Of a DNA stretch of 64,000 nt, positions 16,105-24,935 are shown in pieces; the first letter of the stretch is position 1, and every line of letters begins with the position of its first letter. Origin of the DNA: Marinitoga sp. 38H-ov (GTDB lineage: Bacteria > Thermotogota > Thermotogae > Petrotogales > Petrotogaceae); contig NZ_LNGH01000008.1 in assembly GCF_011057715.1 (NCBI RefSeq), positions 1-64,000 on the forward strand, read 5' to 3'. The notes below the pieces were generated by a model. That model worked only from the letters and a program-made list of their open reading frames with translations, made no database searches and was not told the DNA's origin. A program made the translations under genes and the position numbers.

Positions 16105-18468
16105 TTATCCCTCCAATAATACTATTTTTAATACATCTTGTATATTATCAACCAAATTAACTTTTATCTTTTTTAATATCTCTTCTGGTATTTTTTCTAA
16201 ATCTTTTTTATTGTCCTTAGGTATTATTACTTCTTTTATACCACTTCTATATGCAGATAATAATTTCTCTTTTATTCCTCCAACAGGTAAAACTTTACCC
16301 ATTAATGTTATCTCACCAGTCATTGCAATTTCATTATTTATAGGTCTTTTTAGTATAGATGAAACAATAGATGTTGTTAATGTAACTCCTGCAGAAGGAC
16401 CATCTTTTGGAACAGCTCCTTCTGGAACGTGTATATGAAAATTAAAATTATCAAATTTATCTAATAACTTTTTATCATATTCTTCTATTAATGCTTTTGA
16501 TAAAGTTAGAGCAATTTGAGCTGATTCTTTCATAACATCACCTAATTTACCTGTTATAATAATTTTCCCTTTTCCTGACGTAACCAGTGTTTCAACTTGT
16601 AATATTTCTCCACCATATGCTGTCCAAGCCATTCCTGTAGCAACACCAATTTCTGGTTTTTCCAATTTATTAGATCTAAAATAAGGAGGTGTCCCTAATA
16701 AATCTTTAATATTATTTACATTAACATTTACTTTATTTTCGCCTTCTGCTAATCTTAAAGCTGATTTCCTCATTAATTTAGCTAAAACTCTTTCTAAAGA
16801 TCTTACTCCAGATTCTCTAGTATATTCTGATATTATTTTTTCTAATGCTGATTTATTTATTTTTAATTGATTCTTTTCTATACCATGTTCTTCAAATAAT
16901 TTTGGAATTATATAATCTTTAGCAATATAATATTTTTCTGCATCTGTATATCCAGGAATTTGTATAATTTCCATTCTATCTCTTAATGCTATAGGAATAG
17001 TGTGTAACACATTAGCTGTTGTAATAAATATTACTTCTGATAAATCAAAAGGTATTTCTAAATAATGATCTGTAAATGATGAATTTTGTTCAGGATCTAA
17101 TACTTCTAATAATGCTGCAGCTGGATCTCCTTGATATGATATTCCCATTTTATCGATTTCATCTAATACTATAACCGGATTTTTTACACCTAATTTTCTT
17201 ATTAATTGTATTATTCTCCCCGGCATTGCTCCAACATATGTTCTTCTATGACCTCTAATTTCTGCTTCATCTCTCATTCCTCCGAGAGATATTCTTCCAA
17301 ATTTTCTTCCTAATGCCTCTGCAACTGATCTTCCTAAAGATGTTTTTCCAACACCTGGAGCACCAACAAAACATAATATAGGAGATTTTGGTTTATTTGA
17401 TAATTTTCTAACTGCTAAAAATTCTAATATTCTTTCTTTAGGTTCCTTTAAACCATAATGATTTTTATTTAATAATTTTTCTGCTTTTTTAATATTTATT
17501 CTATCCTCAGTTTTATTATTCCAAGGTAAATTAATAATCCAATCTAAATATGTCCTTACTACACTTGCTTCTGGAGAATATTGTGACATCTTTTCTAGCC
17601 TTGCCAATTCATGTTCAACCTTTTCTTTTACATATTCAGGCATTTCTATTTTTTCTATACTTTCTTTTAATTCTTTAATTTCCTCATCAGCTTCTCCTGA
17701 CAATTCTTCTTGAATAGCTTTTAATTTTTCCCTTAAATAATATTCTTTTTGACCTTTCTCTATTTTCTCTTTTACTTTTGATTCTAATAATTCTTCTATT
17801 TCCAATAATTCTATTTCTCTCATTAATATTTCCAATTCAAGTTCAAGACGTTTTCTAGGATGCAATTCCTCTAATAATTCTTGTTTTTCCTCTAATTCAA
17901 GCGGTAAAACAGATGCAATTAAATCACTAATAACTTCAGGATCATTTGTGTCTTCTAAAATCATTAAAGCTTCCTGAGGGAACTTTTTTGTTAAACCTAT
18001 ATATTTCTCAAATAATCCTTTTACCTTTCTAACTAAAGCTTCCAATGTTTTAGTGTTTTTATAACTCCTTTCAAGAGTTTTTATTTTAAATTTTATTAGT
18101 TTTTCAGATTCTAATACTTCTTTTATTTCCGCTCTCTTTAATCCCTCAACTAATATTTTATATTCCCCATCTGGCAATTTTGCAATTTGAACAACTCTCC
18201 CAACAGTACCTATTTTGTAAAGATCTTCTATTTTTGGATCTTCTAATTCAATATCTTTTTGTGAAACAAAAAATAATAAATTATTATATTTTTCCAATGA
18301 TTCTTCTAAAGCATTAATAGACTTTTTTCTTCCTATTAACATAGGAAGAATTGAATTAGGAAATATAACAAGTTTAGCTCTTGTTGGTATTACAGGTAAT
18401 TCTTCTGGTATGCTTTCTTTAAATGATTTATCTATAAACATATCTATAGCACTTTTTTTATTTTCCAT
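16105..18468 (-). CDS. lon: ATP-dependent protease Lon (787 aa)
   Basis: Lon degrades misfolded and regulatory proteins. Domains in order are an N-terminal substrate-binding domain (about 25-215), a coiled-coil stretch, an AAA+ module with Walker A GAPGVGKTS and Walker B VIVLDEIDKM, and a C-terminal serine protease with the Ser in KDGPSAGVTL and the Lys in GGIKEKLLSAYR. I place the start at 18468, because an earlier ATG at 18483 overlaps the GGAGGTTG ribosome site. No CIRCE element is visible upstream. Confidence 0.96.
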   Translation of the reverse strand: MENKKSAIDMFIDKSFKESIPEELPVIPTRAKLVIFPNSILPMLIGRKKSINALEESLEKYNNLLFFVSQKDIELEDPKIEDLYKIGTVGRVVQIAKLPDGEYKILVEGLKRAEIKEVLESEKLIKFKIKTLERSYKNTKTLEALVRKVKGLFEKYIGLTKKFPQEALMILEDTNDPEVISDLIASVLPLELEEKQELLEELHPRKRLELELEILMREIELLEIEELLESKVKEKIEKGQKEYYLREKLKAIQEELSGEADEEIKELKESIEKIEMPEYVKEKVEHELARLEKMSQYSPEASVVRTYLDWIINLPWNNKTEDRINIKKAEKLLNKNHYGLKEPKERILEFLAVRKLSNKPKSPILCFVGAPGVGKTSLGRSVAEALGRKFGRISLGGMRDEAEIRGHRRTYVGAMPGRIIQLIRKLGVKNPVIVLDEIDKMGISYQGDPAAALLEVLDPEQNSSFTDHYLEIPFDLSEVIFITTANVLHTIPIALRDRMEIIQIPGYTDAEKYYIAKDYIIPKLFEEHGIEKNQLKINKSALEKIISEYTRESGVRSLERVLAKLMRKSALRLAEGENKVNVNVNNIKDLLGTPPYFRSNKLEKPEIGVATGMAWTAYGGEILQVETLVTSGKGKIIITGKLGDVMKESAQIALTLSKALIEEYDKKLLDKFDNFNFHIHVPEGAVPKDGPSAGVTLTTSIVSSILKRPINNEIAMTGEITLMGKVLPVGGIKEKLLSAYRSGIKEVIIPKDNKKDLEKIPEEILKKIKVNLVDNIQDVLKIVLLEG

Positions 18469-18530
18469 ATAATCAACCTCCATTTTTATTCTAAAATTAA
18501 CATTTATATTATTAATTATATTCAGAAATA

Positions 18531-18539
18531 TGGTAGAAT
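18531..18539 (+). promoter_or_regulatory. Weak candidate promoter for the TagA/WecG gene
   Basis: TGGTAGAAT resembles an extended -10. It lies 121 nt before the gene, in the 191-nt divergent gap shared with lon. No clear -35 box or other signal is visible in this gap. Confidence 0.3.
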
Positions 18540-18659
18540 ATAAAATTGATACGTTAAAAACGCATTATATATTTTAACACATATTTTGTAATTTATTAGG
18601 TATTTAAGGTAAAGATAAAGAAAAATTAATCAGAAGCGATTATTAAAGGTGGTTATAAT

Positions 18660-19397
18660 ATGACTCAAATGATACAAATGTTTGGATTAAAATTATTATC
18701 CGGAAAAAAAGAGGATATGTGGAATTTTATTGAAAGGAAATTAAACTCAAATGAAAAAGTTTGGGTTGTAACTCTTAATGCTTTAATGTTTTTAGAATAT
18801 TTCAAAAATGATGAATACAAATACGAATTACAAAATTCCACAATTTCTATTCCAGATGGAATAGGTGTAGTAAAATATTTAGAAAAATGGGGATATCATA
18901 CAGAAAGATGTCCTGGTATAGATACTATGCTAAAAATATGTGAATGGCAAAAACACAAAATATTCTTATTAGGTTCTCAGCCAGGTATTGCAGAAAAAGC
19001 CAAAGAACATTTAGAAAAGAAATTCCCAAATATTACAATTGTAGGAACTCACCATGGTTATTTTGATAATGATAATAATATAATTGAATTGATTAATAAT
19101 AGCGGAGCTGAAATATTATTCGTAGGAATGGGTGTTCCTAGACAAGAAGAATTTATATATAAAAATTTAAATAAACTTAATATAAAAATGGCGATGGGTG
19201 TTGGAGGAAGTATTGATGTAATTTCAGGAAAAATTTCTAGAGCCCCAAAATTATTTCAATTATTTGGCCTAGAATGGTTATATAGAATGATCAGAGAGCC
19301 AAAAAGATTTAGAAAATTCCCGGATTTAATGAACTTTTATTTTAAAGTATATCGTTCTAAAGAAACTCCTGTAAATTTAGAAGTAATTAATTTATAA
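18660..19397 (+). CDS. WecG/TagA/CpsF-family glycosyltransferase (245 aa)
   Basis: This family (GT26) transfers N-acetylmannosamine-type sugars to undecaprenyl-PP-GlcNAc, as TagA does in wall teichoic acid and WecG in enterobacterial common antigen. Family motifs are visible: VTLNALMF (about residues 36-43, with the conserved Thr/Asn), IPDGIG (the catalytic Asp, about 66), CPGID and LGSQPGIAEKA. The C-terminus FGLEWLYRMIREPKR is the membrane-association tail. It stands alone here; a WecA/TagO-like enzyme that would make the acceptor lies at 53.6 kb. Exact sugar unknown. Confidence 0.9.
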   Translation: MTQMIQMFGLKLLSGKKEDMWNFIERKLNSNEKVWVVTLNALMFLEYFKNDEYKYELQNSTISIPDGIGVVKYLEKWGYHTERCPGIDTMLKICEWQKHKIFLLGSQPGIAEKAKEHLEKKFPNITIVGTHHGYFDNDNNIIELINNSGAEILFVGMGVPRQEEFIYKNLNKLNIKMAMGVGGSIDVISGKISRAPKLFQLFGLEWLYRMIREPKRFRKFPDLMNFYFKVYRSKETPVNLEVINL

Positions 19398-19424
19398 GGC
19401 AACCTTCGGGTTGTCTTTTATTTT
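19398..19424 (+). terminator. Rho-independent terminator with TTCG tetraloop
   Basis: GGCAACC and GGTTGTC pair (one G-T wobble) around TTCG, followed by TTTTATTTTT. It begins at the stop codon of the glycosyltransferase gene. Confidence 0.85.
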
Positions 19425-19468
19425 TGTGTTTTTTATGGTAAAATTATTGTAAAAAAGGGGGAATGAAC

Positions 19469-19828
19469 ATGAATATCCATCATTTTGTAGAGATTATAGT
19501 TAGTTATATATCAGATATTTCTTATATCATGGCTATTATAGTAATCTTTTTTGGAATGATAAAGGGATTTTCAATCTTTTTAAAAGATGTGTTATTAAAG
19601 AAAAAATCCGAAGAAGCTATATGGGAAAGTCGTTTGGAATTAGGTCATTCTTTTTCTTTAGGACTAGGTTTTTTAATTGGATCTAGTATTTTAAAAACTA
19701 CCGTAGCTCCTACTTGGAATGACATTGGACAACTAGCTACTATTATAGCTATTAGAACAACTTTAAATTTTTTCTTAACAAGAGAAATTAAAGAACATAA
19801 AAAGGAAGTTAGAAATGGAGAAATATAA
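19469..19828 (+). CDS. DUF1622 membrane protein (119 aa)
   Basis: Three hydrophobic segments (about residues 12-32, 60-75 and 83-100) and the DUF1622 signature: RLELGHSFSLGLGFLIGSSIL, then TVAPTWNDIGQLATI, then IRTTLNFFL. Function is unknown. ATG 19469 is preferred over ATG 19463 because the latter is only 2 nt from the AAAGGGGGA site. It overlaps dprA by 14 nt, so the two are probably co-translated, but nothing known links this family to DNA uptake. Confidence 0.85.
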   Translation: MNIHHFVEIIVSYISDISYIMAIIVIFFGMIKGFSIFLKDVLLKKKSEEAIWESRLELGHSFSLGLGFLIGSSILKTTVAPTWNDIGQLATIIAIRTTLNFFLTREIKEHKKEVRNGEI

Positions 19829-20600
19829 AAACGCTATAATTTGGATGAAGGAATTTTTAAAAGAATCTAATAAATCAATAATGATAAATATAAAAAAGAA
19901 TAGAATTCCTTTAATTGACAAAACAGAAATAGAAAAATTTTACAATAATCTAAAAGAAAAAAATATTAAAGTTATAACTTATTTTGATGATGAATATCCT
20001 AATAAATTAAGAAATATTTTTAATCCACCATTAGTATTATACGCAATTGGAAATTCAGAATTATTAAAAAAAGATAGTGTTGGTATTGTGGGATCAAGAA
20101 AATGCTCAGAATATGGAAAAAACATTGCTTATTTTTTTTCTAAAATCCTTTCTGAAAAATATATTATTACTAGTGGTATGGCTTATGGAATTGATACTTA
20201 TGCTCACAAAGGATCTTTAAAAAATGGAACTATAGCTGTTTTAGGGTGCGGCATAGATATACCATATCCAAAATCAAATTATGATTTATATTATCAAATA
20301 ATAAAAAATAATGGTTGTATTGTATCCGAATATGCACCAGGAACTCCTGTACAACCTTTTAGATTTCCTGAAAGAAATAGAATCATTGTTGGTTTGAGTA
20401 AAAGTATTATCGTTATTGAAGCTGCTAAAAAAAGTGGATCTTTAATTACTGCAAAATTGGCTCTCGAATCAGGCATTGATGTTTATGCTGTCCCTGGAGA
20501 TATTAATAGAAAAACTTCAGAAGGAACAAATTTATTAATATATAATGGTGCTATACCTATTATTTCAGAAAATAATTTAAAAGAATTATTTAATATATAA
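19815..20600 (+). CDS. dprA: DNA-processing protein DprA (261 aa)
   Basis: DprA binds incoming single-stranded DNA and loads RecA during natural transformation. The Rossmann-like core is clear: VGIVGSRKCSEYG, SGMAYGIDTYAH, VLGCGIDIPYP, FPERNRIIVGLS and KSGSLITA. The N-terminal SAM-like domain is short and the C-terminal winged helix of the Helicobacter/Neisseria type is missing; the protein ends soon after the core at 261 aa. AAGGAAG lies upstream of the ATG inside the preceding gene. Confidence 0.95.
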   Translation: MEKYKNAIIWMKEFLKESNKSIMINIKKNRIPLIDKTEIEKFYNNLKEKNIKVITYFDDEYPNKLRNIFNPPLVLYAIGNSELLKKDSVGIVGSRKCSEYGKNIAYFFSKILSEKYIITSGMAYGIDTYAHKGSLKNGTIAVLGCGIDIPYPKSNYDLYYQIIKNNGCIVSEYAPGTPVQPFRFPERNRIIVGLSKSIIVIEAAKKSGSLITAKLALESGIDVYAVPGDINRKTSEGTNLLIYNGAIPIISENNLKELFNI

Positions 20601-20635
20601 AGAATTATTTAATTATATTAAAGGGGGCGATTAAT

Positions 20636-21673
20636 ATTAGAAATAATAAAAAAATTTTTATATTTCTTTTATTAGCATTCTTTTTATCTTCATGTTCTTC
20701 CCAAACTAAACCATATGAGTATTTTGCTACAGACAATAATTATACAGAAATTATTGTCGAAGGAAAAGGTGTAAGTTATGATGATGCCGAAAGTAATGCA
20801 AGAGTTCAAGCTTTACAAAATGTTGTAGGTATGAAAGTGTTTAATGAAACAAAAGTTAGGAACTTCAAATTAGTTGATAAAACTATACTATCTAAAACTT
20901 ATGGGTTTATTAAAGGTAGTGAAATATTAGAAAAAAAAGAAGATAATGGAATTTATACAGTAAAAGCAAAATATTTAGTTTCCAAAAATATTGGAGACGA
21001 TGATTTCTTTTATATACTTCACCAAATGAAAAAGCCAAAGGTTGGAGTAATTATTACAAATTTAACAAATGAATTGAATAAAATTTCAAGAACAGCTATT
21101 GAATCTGAACTATCTAAATATGGATTTAATTTATTTGATTCCGATAGAATAAAACAGATTTCTGATTACAACTCATTAGCAAATGAAGGATTGGATGTTA
21201 TTATTACTGGTCAAGTAACTTCAGAATATGCAGGTAAATATTATGGTTTAGAATCTGCTAGAAGTAAAATATTCTTATCATCATATTGGGCATCAACTGG
21301 AAAATTAATATCTTCAATTAATGAAGAATCTGGCGGATCTGATATAACCAAAAACGATGCAATTAAAACAGCCATTAAAAAAAGCTCTCAATTAGCAGGC
21401 GAAAAACTTGCAAAAGATATAATAAAAACTTGGATGGATTATTTAGCTAATGGTCTTCCAATACAAATTATCGCATTAGATGTTTCTAATGATGAATATA
21501 ATCAATTATTAAATAGAATAAAATCTATATTTAAAGTTTATTCACATGTTTATTCAAATAATACAGCTGTGTTTGAAATTGAATCTACAATATTTACAGA
21601 TGATATATATTCGTTATATTTTAGTGATTATATATTAATTAGCCAAAATATGATGCTTATTGTTATAAAATAG
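20636..21673 (+). CDS. Lipoprotein with FlgT-like domain, probable AUU start (345 aa)
   Basis: The frame is open well upstream of its first ATG (20831). The upstream part encodes RNNKKIFIFLLLAFFLSSC, a full lipoprotein signal with lipobox LSSC, and no ATG, GTG or TTG is in frame there. GGGGG at 20623-20627 places the start at ATT 20636. The region just after the signal (IIVEGKGVSYDDAESNARVQAL) resembles the N-terminal domain of FlgT/LPP20-type proteins; a TolB-like fold follows. It should be anchored in an envelope membrane. It follows dprA by 35 nt. The role is unknown; a flagellar or envelope assembly link is only a suggestion. Confidence 0.75.
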   Translation: MRNNKKIFIFLLLAFFLSSCSSQTKPYEYFATDNNYTEIIVEGKGVSYDDAESNARVQALQNVVGMKVFNETKVRNFKLVDKTILSKTYGFIKGSEILEKKEDNGIYTVKAKYLVSKNIGDDDFFYILHQMKKPKVGVIITNLTNELNKISRTAIESELSKYGFNLFDSDRIKQISDYNSLANEGLDVIITGQVTSEYAGKYYGLESARSKIFLSSYWASTGKLISSINEESGGSDITKNDAIKTAIKKSSQLAGEKLAKDIIKTWMDYLANGLPIQIIALDVSNDEYNQLLNRIKSIFKVYSHVYSNNTAVFEIESTIFTDDIYSLYFSDYILISQNMMLIVIK

Positions 21674-21764
21674 ATTTTTTTTCATTTAATTACTATTAAT
21701 CTAAATTATTTAGCTCTAATCAACTGCTAAAATTAATTTTTTTTATTAAAAATATATGTTTTTG

Positions 21765-21773
21765 TGTTATAAT
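21765..21773 (+). promoter_or_regulatory. Extended -10 promoter for MalE-like gene
   Basis: TGTTATAAT, 47 nt before the ATG, in a 146-nt gap that otherwise shows only AT-rich sequence. No good -35 box. Confidence 0.55.
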
Positions 21774-21819
21774 AAATTTGTAACAGTTTCATATAACAAT
21801 ACTCAAGGGAGGGTTAAAA

Positions 21820-23028
21820 ATGAAAAAGGTAGCATTATTTGTATTATTAGTTTTATTTGCATTCACTTCTATTTTTGCTGCTTCAAACAAAATCGTTGTT
21901 TGGAGTTCAGAAAAACAAGTTGATTTCATGAAAGCTTTTGGTGAAAAATTCACTAGAGATACTGGTATTTTAGTAGAAGTTCAACAAGTAAATTTTGGTG
22001 ACATTAAATCAAAATTTTTAACAGCTGCTCAAGCTGGAGAAGGTCCAGACATTATCGTTGGTGCTCATGACTGGGTTGGAGAATTAGTAGAAAATGGTTT
22101 AATTGATTCTATACCATTTTCAGCTATAGAAACATCTAAATTTGCTGAATCAGGTTTAAATGCTTTTACTGTTAACGGTAAATTATACGGTATTCCTTAT
22201 GCAATTGAAGCTATTGCATTATTATATAACAAAGATTATGTTGAAGAAGCTCCTAAAACAATAGAAGAATTAAAATCTATTGCTGCTGAATATACAACAG
22301 ATGAAACTTTAGGATTTGTATATGACGCTGGAAACTTTTATTTCTCATATGGATTTATTGCTGGAAATGGCGGATATGTTTTCAAATGGACAAAAGAAAA
22401 TGGTTATGATGTTAATGATTTAGGATTAGCTAATGATGGTGCTATAAAAGGTGCTGAATTAATAAAATCATTCTTTGATGAAGGATTAATACCACAAGGT
22501 GCAAATTACGGAACAATGGACTCAATGTTTAAAGATGGTTTAGCAGCTATGATAATAAATGGTCCTTGGGCTGTTAAAGATTATATTAATTCTGGTATTG
22601 ATTTTGGTGTATTACCTTTAACAGAATTAGATTTAGGAAATGGACACTTTGGAAAACCATTTGTTGGTGTTCAAGGATTAATGATTAATGCAAGAAGTGA
22701 AAATAAAGCTTTAGCAAAAGAATTTGTAATTAATTACTTAGCAACTAAAGAGGGTATATATGAATTCTACTTAGCTGACCCAAGATTACCTGCAAGAACA
22801 GACGTTGCTGCTATTATCGAAGAAAAAGGTGGACCAGTTCCAAAAGAAATCGTTGATGCATTTGTTAAAAGTGCAGCTGGTGGAGAACCAATGCCTAATG
22901 TTCCAGAAATGGGAGCAGTATGGGGACCAATGGGTGATGCTTTAAGCCAATTAATCAACGGACAATTAGAACCTGCACAATCTTTAAAAGAAGCTGTAGA
23001 AAAAATAAGAACTGCAATTAATAAATAA
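21820..23028 (+). CDS. MalE-like sugar ABC transporter substrate-binding protein (402 aa)
   Basis: A secreted solute-binding protein of the maltose/maltodextrin type. Residues 1-20 are a signal peptide ending at FAAS, and the mature protein starts with KIVVWSSEKQVDFMKAF. Hallmarks include GEGPDIIVGAHDWVGELVENGLI, YGIPYAIEAIALLYNKD and AMIINGPWA, all typical of MalE. It is an orphan here: no malF, malG or ATPase gene adjoins it. It has its own promoter and terminator, a GGGAGGG ribosome site and few rare codons, which suggests high expression. Confidence 0.93.
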   Translation: MKKVALFVLLVLFAFTSIFAASNKIVVWSSEKQVDFMKAFGEKFTRDTGILVEVQQVNFGDIKSKFLTAAQAGEGPDIIVGAHDWVGELVENGLIDSIPFSAIETSKFAESGLNAFTVNGKLYGIPYAIEAIALLYNKDYVEEAPKTIEELKSIAAEYTTDETLGFVYDAGNFYFSYGFIAGNGGYVFKWTKENGYDVNDLGLANDGAIKGAELIKSFFDEGLIPQGANYGTMDSMFKDGLAAMIINGPWAVKDYINSGIDFGVLPLTELDLGNGHFGKPFVGVQGLMINARSENKALAKEFVINYLATKEGIYEFYLADPRLPARTDVAAIIEEKGGPVPKEIVDAFVKSAAGGEPMPNVPEMGAVWGPMGDALSQLINGQLEPAQSLKEAVEKIRTAINK

Positions 23029-23062
23029 AAAATGGCGACTCGAAAGAGTCGTCATTTTATTT
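23029..23062. terminator. Bidirectional terminator between malE-like and MBL genes
   Basis: ATGGCGACTC and GAGTCGTCAT pair (one wobble) around GAAA. T follows on the plus strand and A precedes it, so it can serve both convergent genes. It overlaps the last codons of the minus-strand gene. Confidence 0.85.
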
Positions 23063-23870
23063 TTAGTCCATCAAATGCAACAATAATATTATGTTTTCCA
23101 TATATTTCTTCAAGTTTTGAGTGTTTAGGATTATGTAGATGTGAAAAATGTGATACTATTATTTTTGTGTTATTATCAACAATTCCTTCCTTATATAACA
23201 ATTCTTTTGTTTGTATTACCTCATCAAATCCCATATGATACTCATATTTTTTATTAAATCCCATCGTTCCATCTAATATCAAAACATCTAAATATTTAAT
23301 ATTTTCTTTTAAATAATTCATTGTTTCTGGTAAAAACTTTCCTGTATCTACCGCATACATAACCTTTTTATTATCCTTTTCAAATATATAATTTAATGGA
23401 GTTTCATCATAATTAGATGTATGATTTGCTTTTATTGTATAAATAATATACCCATTAAAATGCAATTCCTTATATGGTTCTACAGCCATTAAACTTATTT
23501 TAGGCAATTCAACTTCATCTTTTAAAACTTTCCCTAATTTATTAGGAACTATTAAATCAACATGAAACAACTTTTCAAATGATCCAGAAAATATAGGGTT
23601 TCTATATTCAAAATTCTTAAAAAACAAATGATCAGAATGACTATGAGTAATAAATATATGTTTTACTTCAGATAAATTTTTTCCAAATCTATTAGCAGAA
23701 CTTACAATATCAGGACCAAAATCTACTAAAATTTCATCATTGATTAATAAACTTGATCGTAGTCTTATACTTTTTTTACCTTCATTTCTTGCTTCTTGAC
23801 AGTTTTCGCATGAACAAAAAGGATTAGGAAAACCTTCTGATGCTGCAGTACCTAAAAACAAAATCTCCAT
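23052..23870 (-). CDS. PhnP-like metallo-beta-lactamase fold hydrolase (272 aa)
   Basis: The catalytic motif HSHSDH is at residues 76-81, with later metal ligands in 'YAVDTGKF' and 'IVSHFSHLHNP'. The N-terminus has FLGTAASEGFPNPFCSCENC, with C19, C21 and C24 forming the extra zinc site typical of PhnP-type phosphodiesterases. E. coli PhnP hydrolyses 5-phosphoribosyl 1,2-cyclic phosphate, but no phosphonate genes are nearby, so the substrate is not known. AGGGGGAAAAG precedes the ATG. Confidence 0.88.
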   Translation of the reverse strand: MEILFLGTAASEGFPNPFCSCENCQEARNEGKKSIRLRSSLLINDEILVDFGPDIVSSANRFGKNLSEVKHIFITHSHSDHLFFKNFEYRNPIFSGSFEKLFHVDLIVPNKLGKVLKDEVELPKISLMAVEPYKELHFNGYIIYTIKANHTSNYDETPLNYIFEKDNKKVMYAVDTGKFLPETMNYLKENIKYLDVLILDGTMGFNKKYEYHMGFDEVIQTKELLYKEGIVDNNTKIIVSHFSHLHNPKHSKLEEIYGKHNIIVAFDGLKIK

Positions 23871-23900
23871 AGCTTTTCCCCCTCAATATTATTTTATTTT

Positions 23901-23909
23901 ATTATATCA
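23901..23909 (-). promoter_or_regulatory. Extended -10 promoter for MBL hydrolase gene
   Basis: On the minus strand this reads TGATATAAT, about 31 nt before the ATG at 23870. Confidence 0.5.
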
Positions 23910-23916
23910 TAAAATA

Positions 23917-23925
23917 TGATAAAAT
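23917..23925 (+). promoter_or_regulatory. Extended -10 promoter for yfcE
   Basis: TGATAAAAT, about 40 nt before the yfcE ATG, divergent from the MBL promoter. Confidence 0.45.
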
Positions 23926-23965
23926 ATTATTGTATATTTTTTGTATATTATTTTGGAGGTGAATT

Positions 23966-24514
23966 ATGAAACTTGCAGTAATTAGTGATACCCATGGATC
24001 ATTATATTATTTTGAAAAAGCCTATAATTATATTAAAGATGTTGATAGAATAATTCATTTAGGAGATTACTTGTATCATGGTCCAAGAAACCCTTTACCT
24101 GAAGGATATAACCCTATGGAATTATCAAACAAGTTAAAAGAATTTAAAAAAAGAACATTTATTACTGGCAATTGTGACTCACAAATTGATTTAAAATTGT
24201 TAAATATTCCAGAAATATCCCCATATTCAGTAGAAAGTTACGGCTCATTTAATTTTTTCTTCACACATGGATGGGATCCTAATATAGATGACGCAATTTT
24301 ATTAGCAAAAAAATATAACTGCCAATTTTTAATACACGGCCATACACATATTCCAAAATTTGAAAAATTAGAAAATATTAATGTTATAAACCCTGGCAGC
24401 GTTTCTTTACCTAAAGAAAATACTCCTCATAGTATATTAATTATAGAAATTAATGAGGGTATTAAGTTTAAATTTATTGATATTTTAAATGATAAGATCT
24501 ATATGGAATATTAA
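23966..24514 (+). CDS. yfcE: YfcE-type metallophosphodiesterase (182 aa)
   Basis: A calcineurin-like phosphoesterase. The metal-binding motifs are DTHG (residues 8-11), GDYLYHG, GNCDS and GHTH, in order. The sequence HGPRNPLPEGY is nearly the same as in E. coli YfcE, as is the length (184 aa there). YfcE hydrolyses phosphodiesters in vitro; its natural substrate is not settled. GGAGGTG precedes the ATG. Confidence 0.92.
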   Translation: MKLAVISDTHGSLYYFEKAYNYIKDVDRIIHLGDYLYHGPRNPLPEGYNPMELSNKLKEFKKRTFITGNCDSQIDLKLLNIPEISPYSVESYGSFNFFFTHGWDPNIDDAILLAKKYNCQFLIHGHTHIPKFEKLENINVINPGSVSLPKENTPHSILIIEINEGIKFKFIDILNDKIYMEY

Positions 24515-24537
24515 CTCCTGCAAGCAGGAGTTTTTTT
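24513..24537 (+). terminator. Rho-independent terminator of yfcE
   Basis: AACTCCTG and CAGGAGTT around CAAG, followed by seven T. It runs directly into the -35 box of the next promoter. Confidence 0.88.
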
Positions 24538-24538
24538 A

Positions 24539-24566
24539 TTGACAAACTAAAAAAATATGATATACT
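24539..24566 (+). promoter_or_regulatory. Strong sigma-70 promoter of the metal operon
   Basis: TTGACA at 24539-24544, a 16-nt spacer, then TGATATACT ending at 24566. This is the only consensus -35 hexamer I noted in the window. The operator overlaps its last bases. Confidence 0.8.
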
Positions 24567-24592
24567 ATATATGTATAAGTGTTCATATATAG
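24565..24592 (+). promoter_or_regulatory. Operator for SmtB/ArsR-type repressor
   Basis: CTATATATG and CATATATAG are exact inverted repeats separated by 10 nt (TATAAGTGTT). The site covers the end of the -10 box and the predicted start of transcription, so a bound dimer would block RNA polymerase. The inner ATG...TTCAT core resembles known SmtB/CzrA operators. The gene downstream encodes such a repressor. Confidence 0.75.
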
Positions 24593-24602
24593 GAGGTATA
24601 TT

Positions 24603-24932
24603 ATGAGTGATACTAAAAGTGATGAATTAAATAGTTCTTTACCTGAAAGAGATTTAATAATAAATGCAGTAGAACTGTATAAAATTTTTGCAGATGAAAC
24701 TAGACTAAAGATTTTACTCGCATTACTGAAAAATGAATTGTGTGTATCAAAAATAGTAGAAATCGCTGGAATTTCTCAATCCGCAGTATCTCATCAATTA
24801 AGACTACTAAAACAAATGAATATAGTAAAATATAGGAAACAAGGAAAAAACGTTTTTTATTCATTAAAAGATAAACACATTGAAGACATTATTAATATGG
24901 TATTTGAACATCTAAAAGAGAAAGGAGAATAA
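24603..24932 (+). CDS. SmtB/CzrA-type zinc-responsive repressor (109 aa)
   Basis: A winged-helix ArsR-family dimer. The DNA-recognition helix is ISQSAVSHQLRLLK (57-70). The alpha-5 metal site is complete: D90, H92, H103 and E106, with the same spacing as D104, H106, H117 and E120 of cyanobacterial SmtB, so zinc (or Co/Ni) release of DNA is expected. The alpha-3 Cys pair of arsenic and cadmium sensors is not present (C47 stands alone). AGGAGGT upstream fixes ATG 24603. It is the first gene of an operon with a zinc-type exporter and probably represses its own promoter. Confidence 0.9.
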   Translation: MSDTKSDELNSSLPERDLIINAVELYKIFADETRLKILLALLKNELCVSKIVEIAGISQSAVSHQLRLLKQMNIVKYRKQGKNVFYSLKDKHIEDIINMVFEHLKEKGE

Positions 24933-24935
24933 AAA

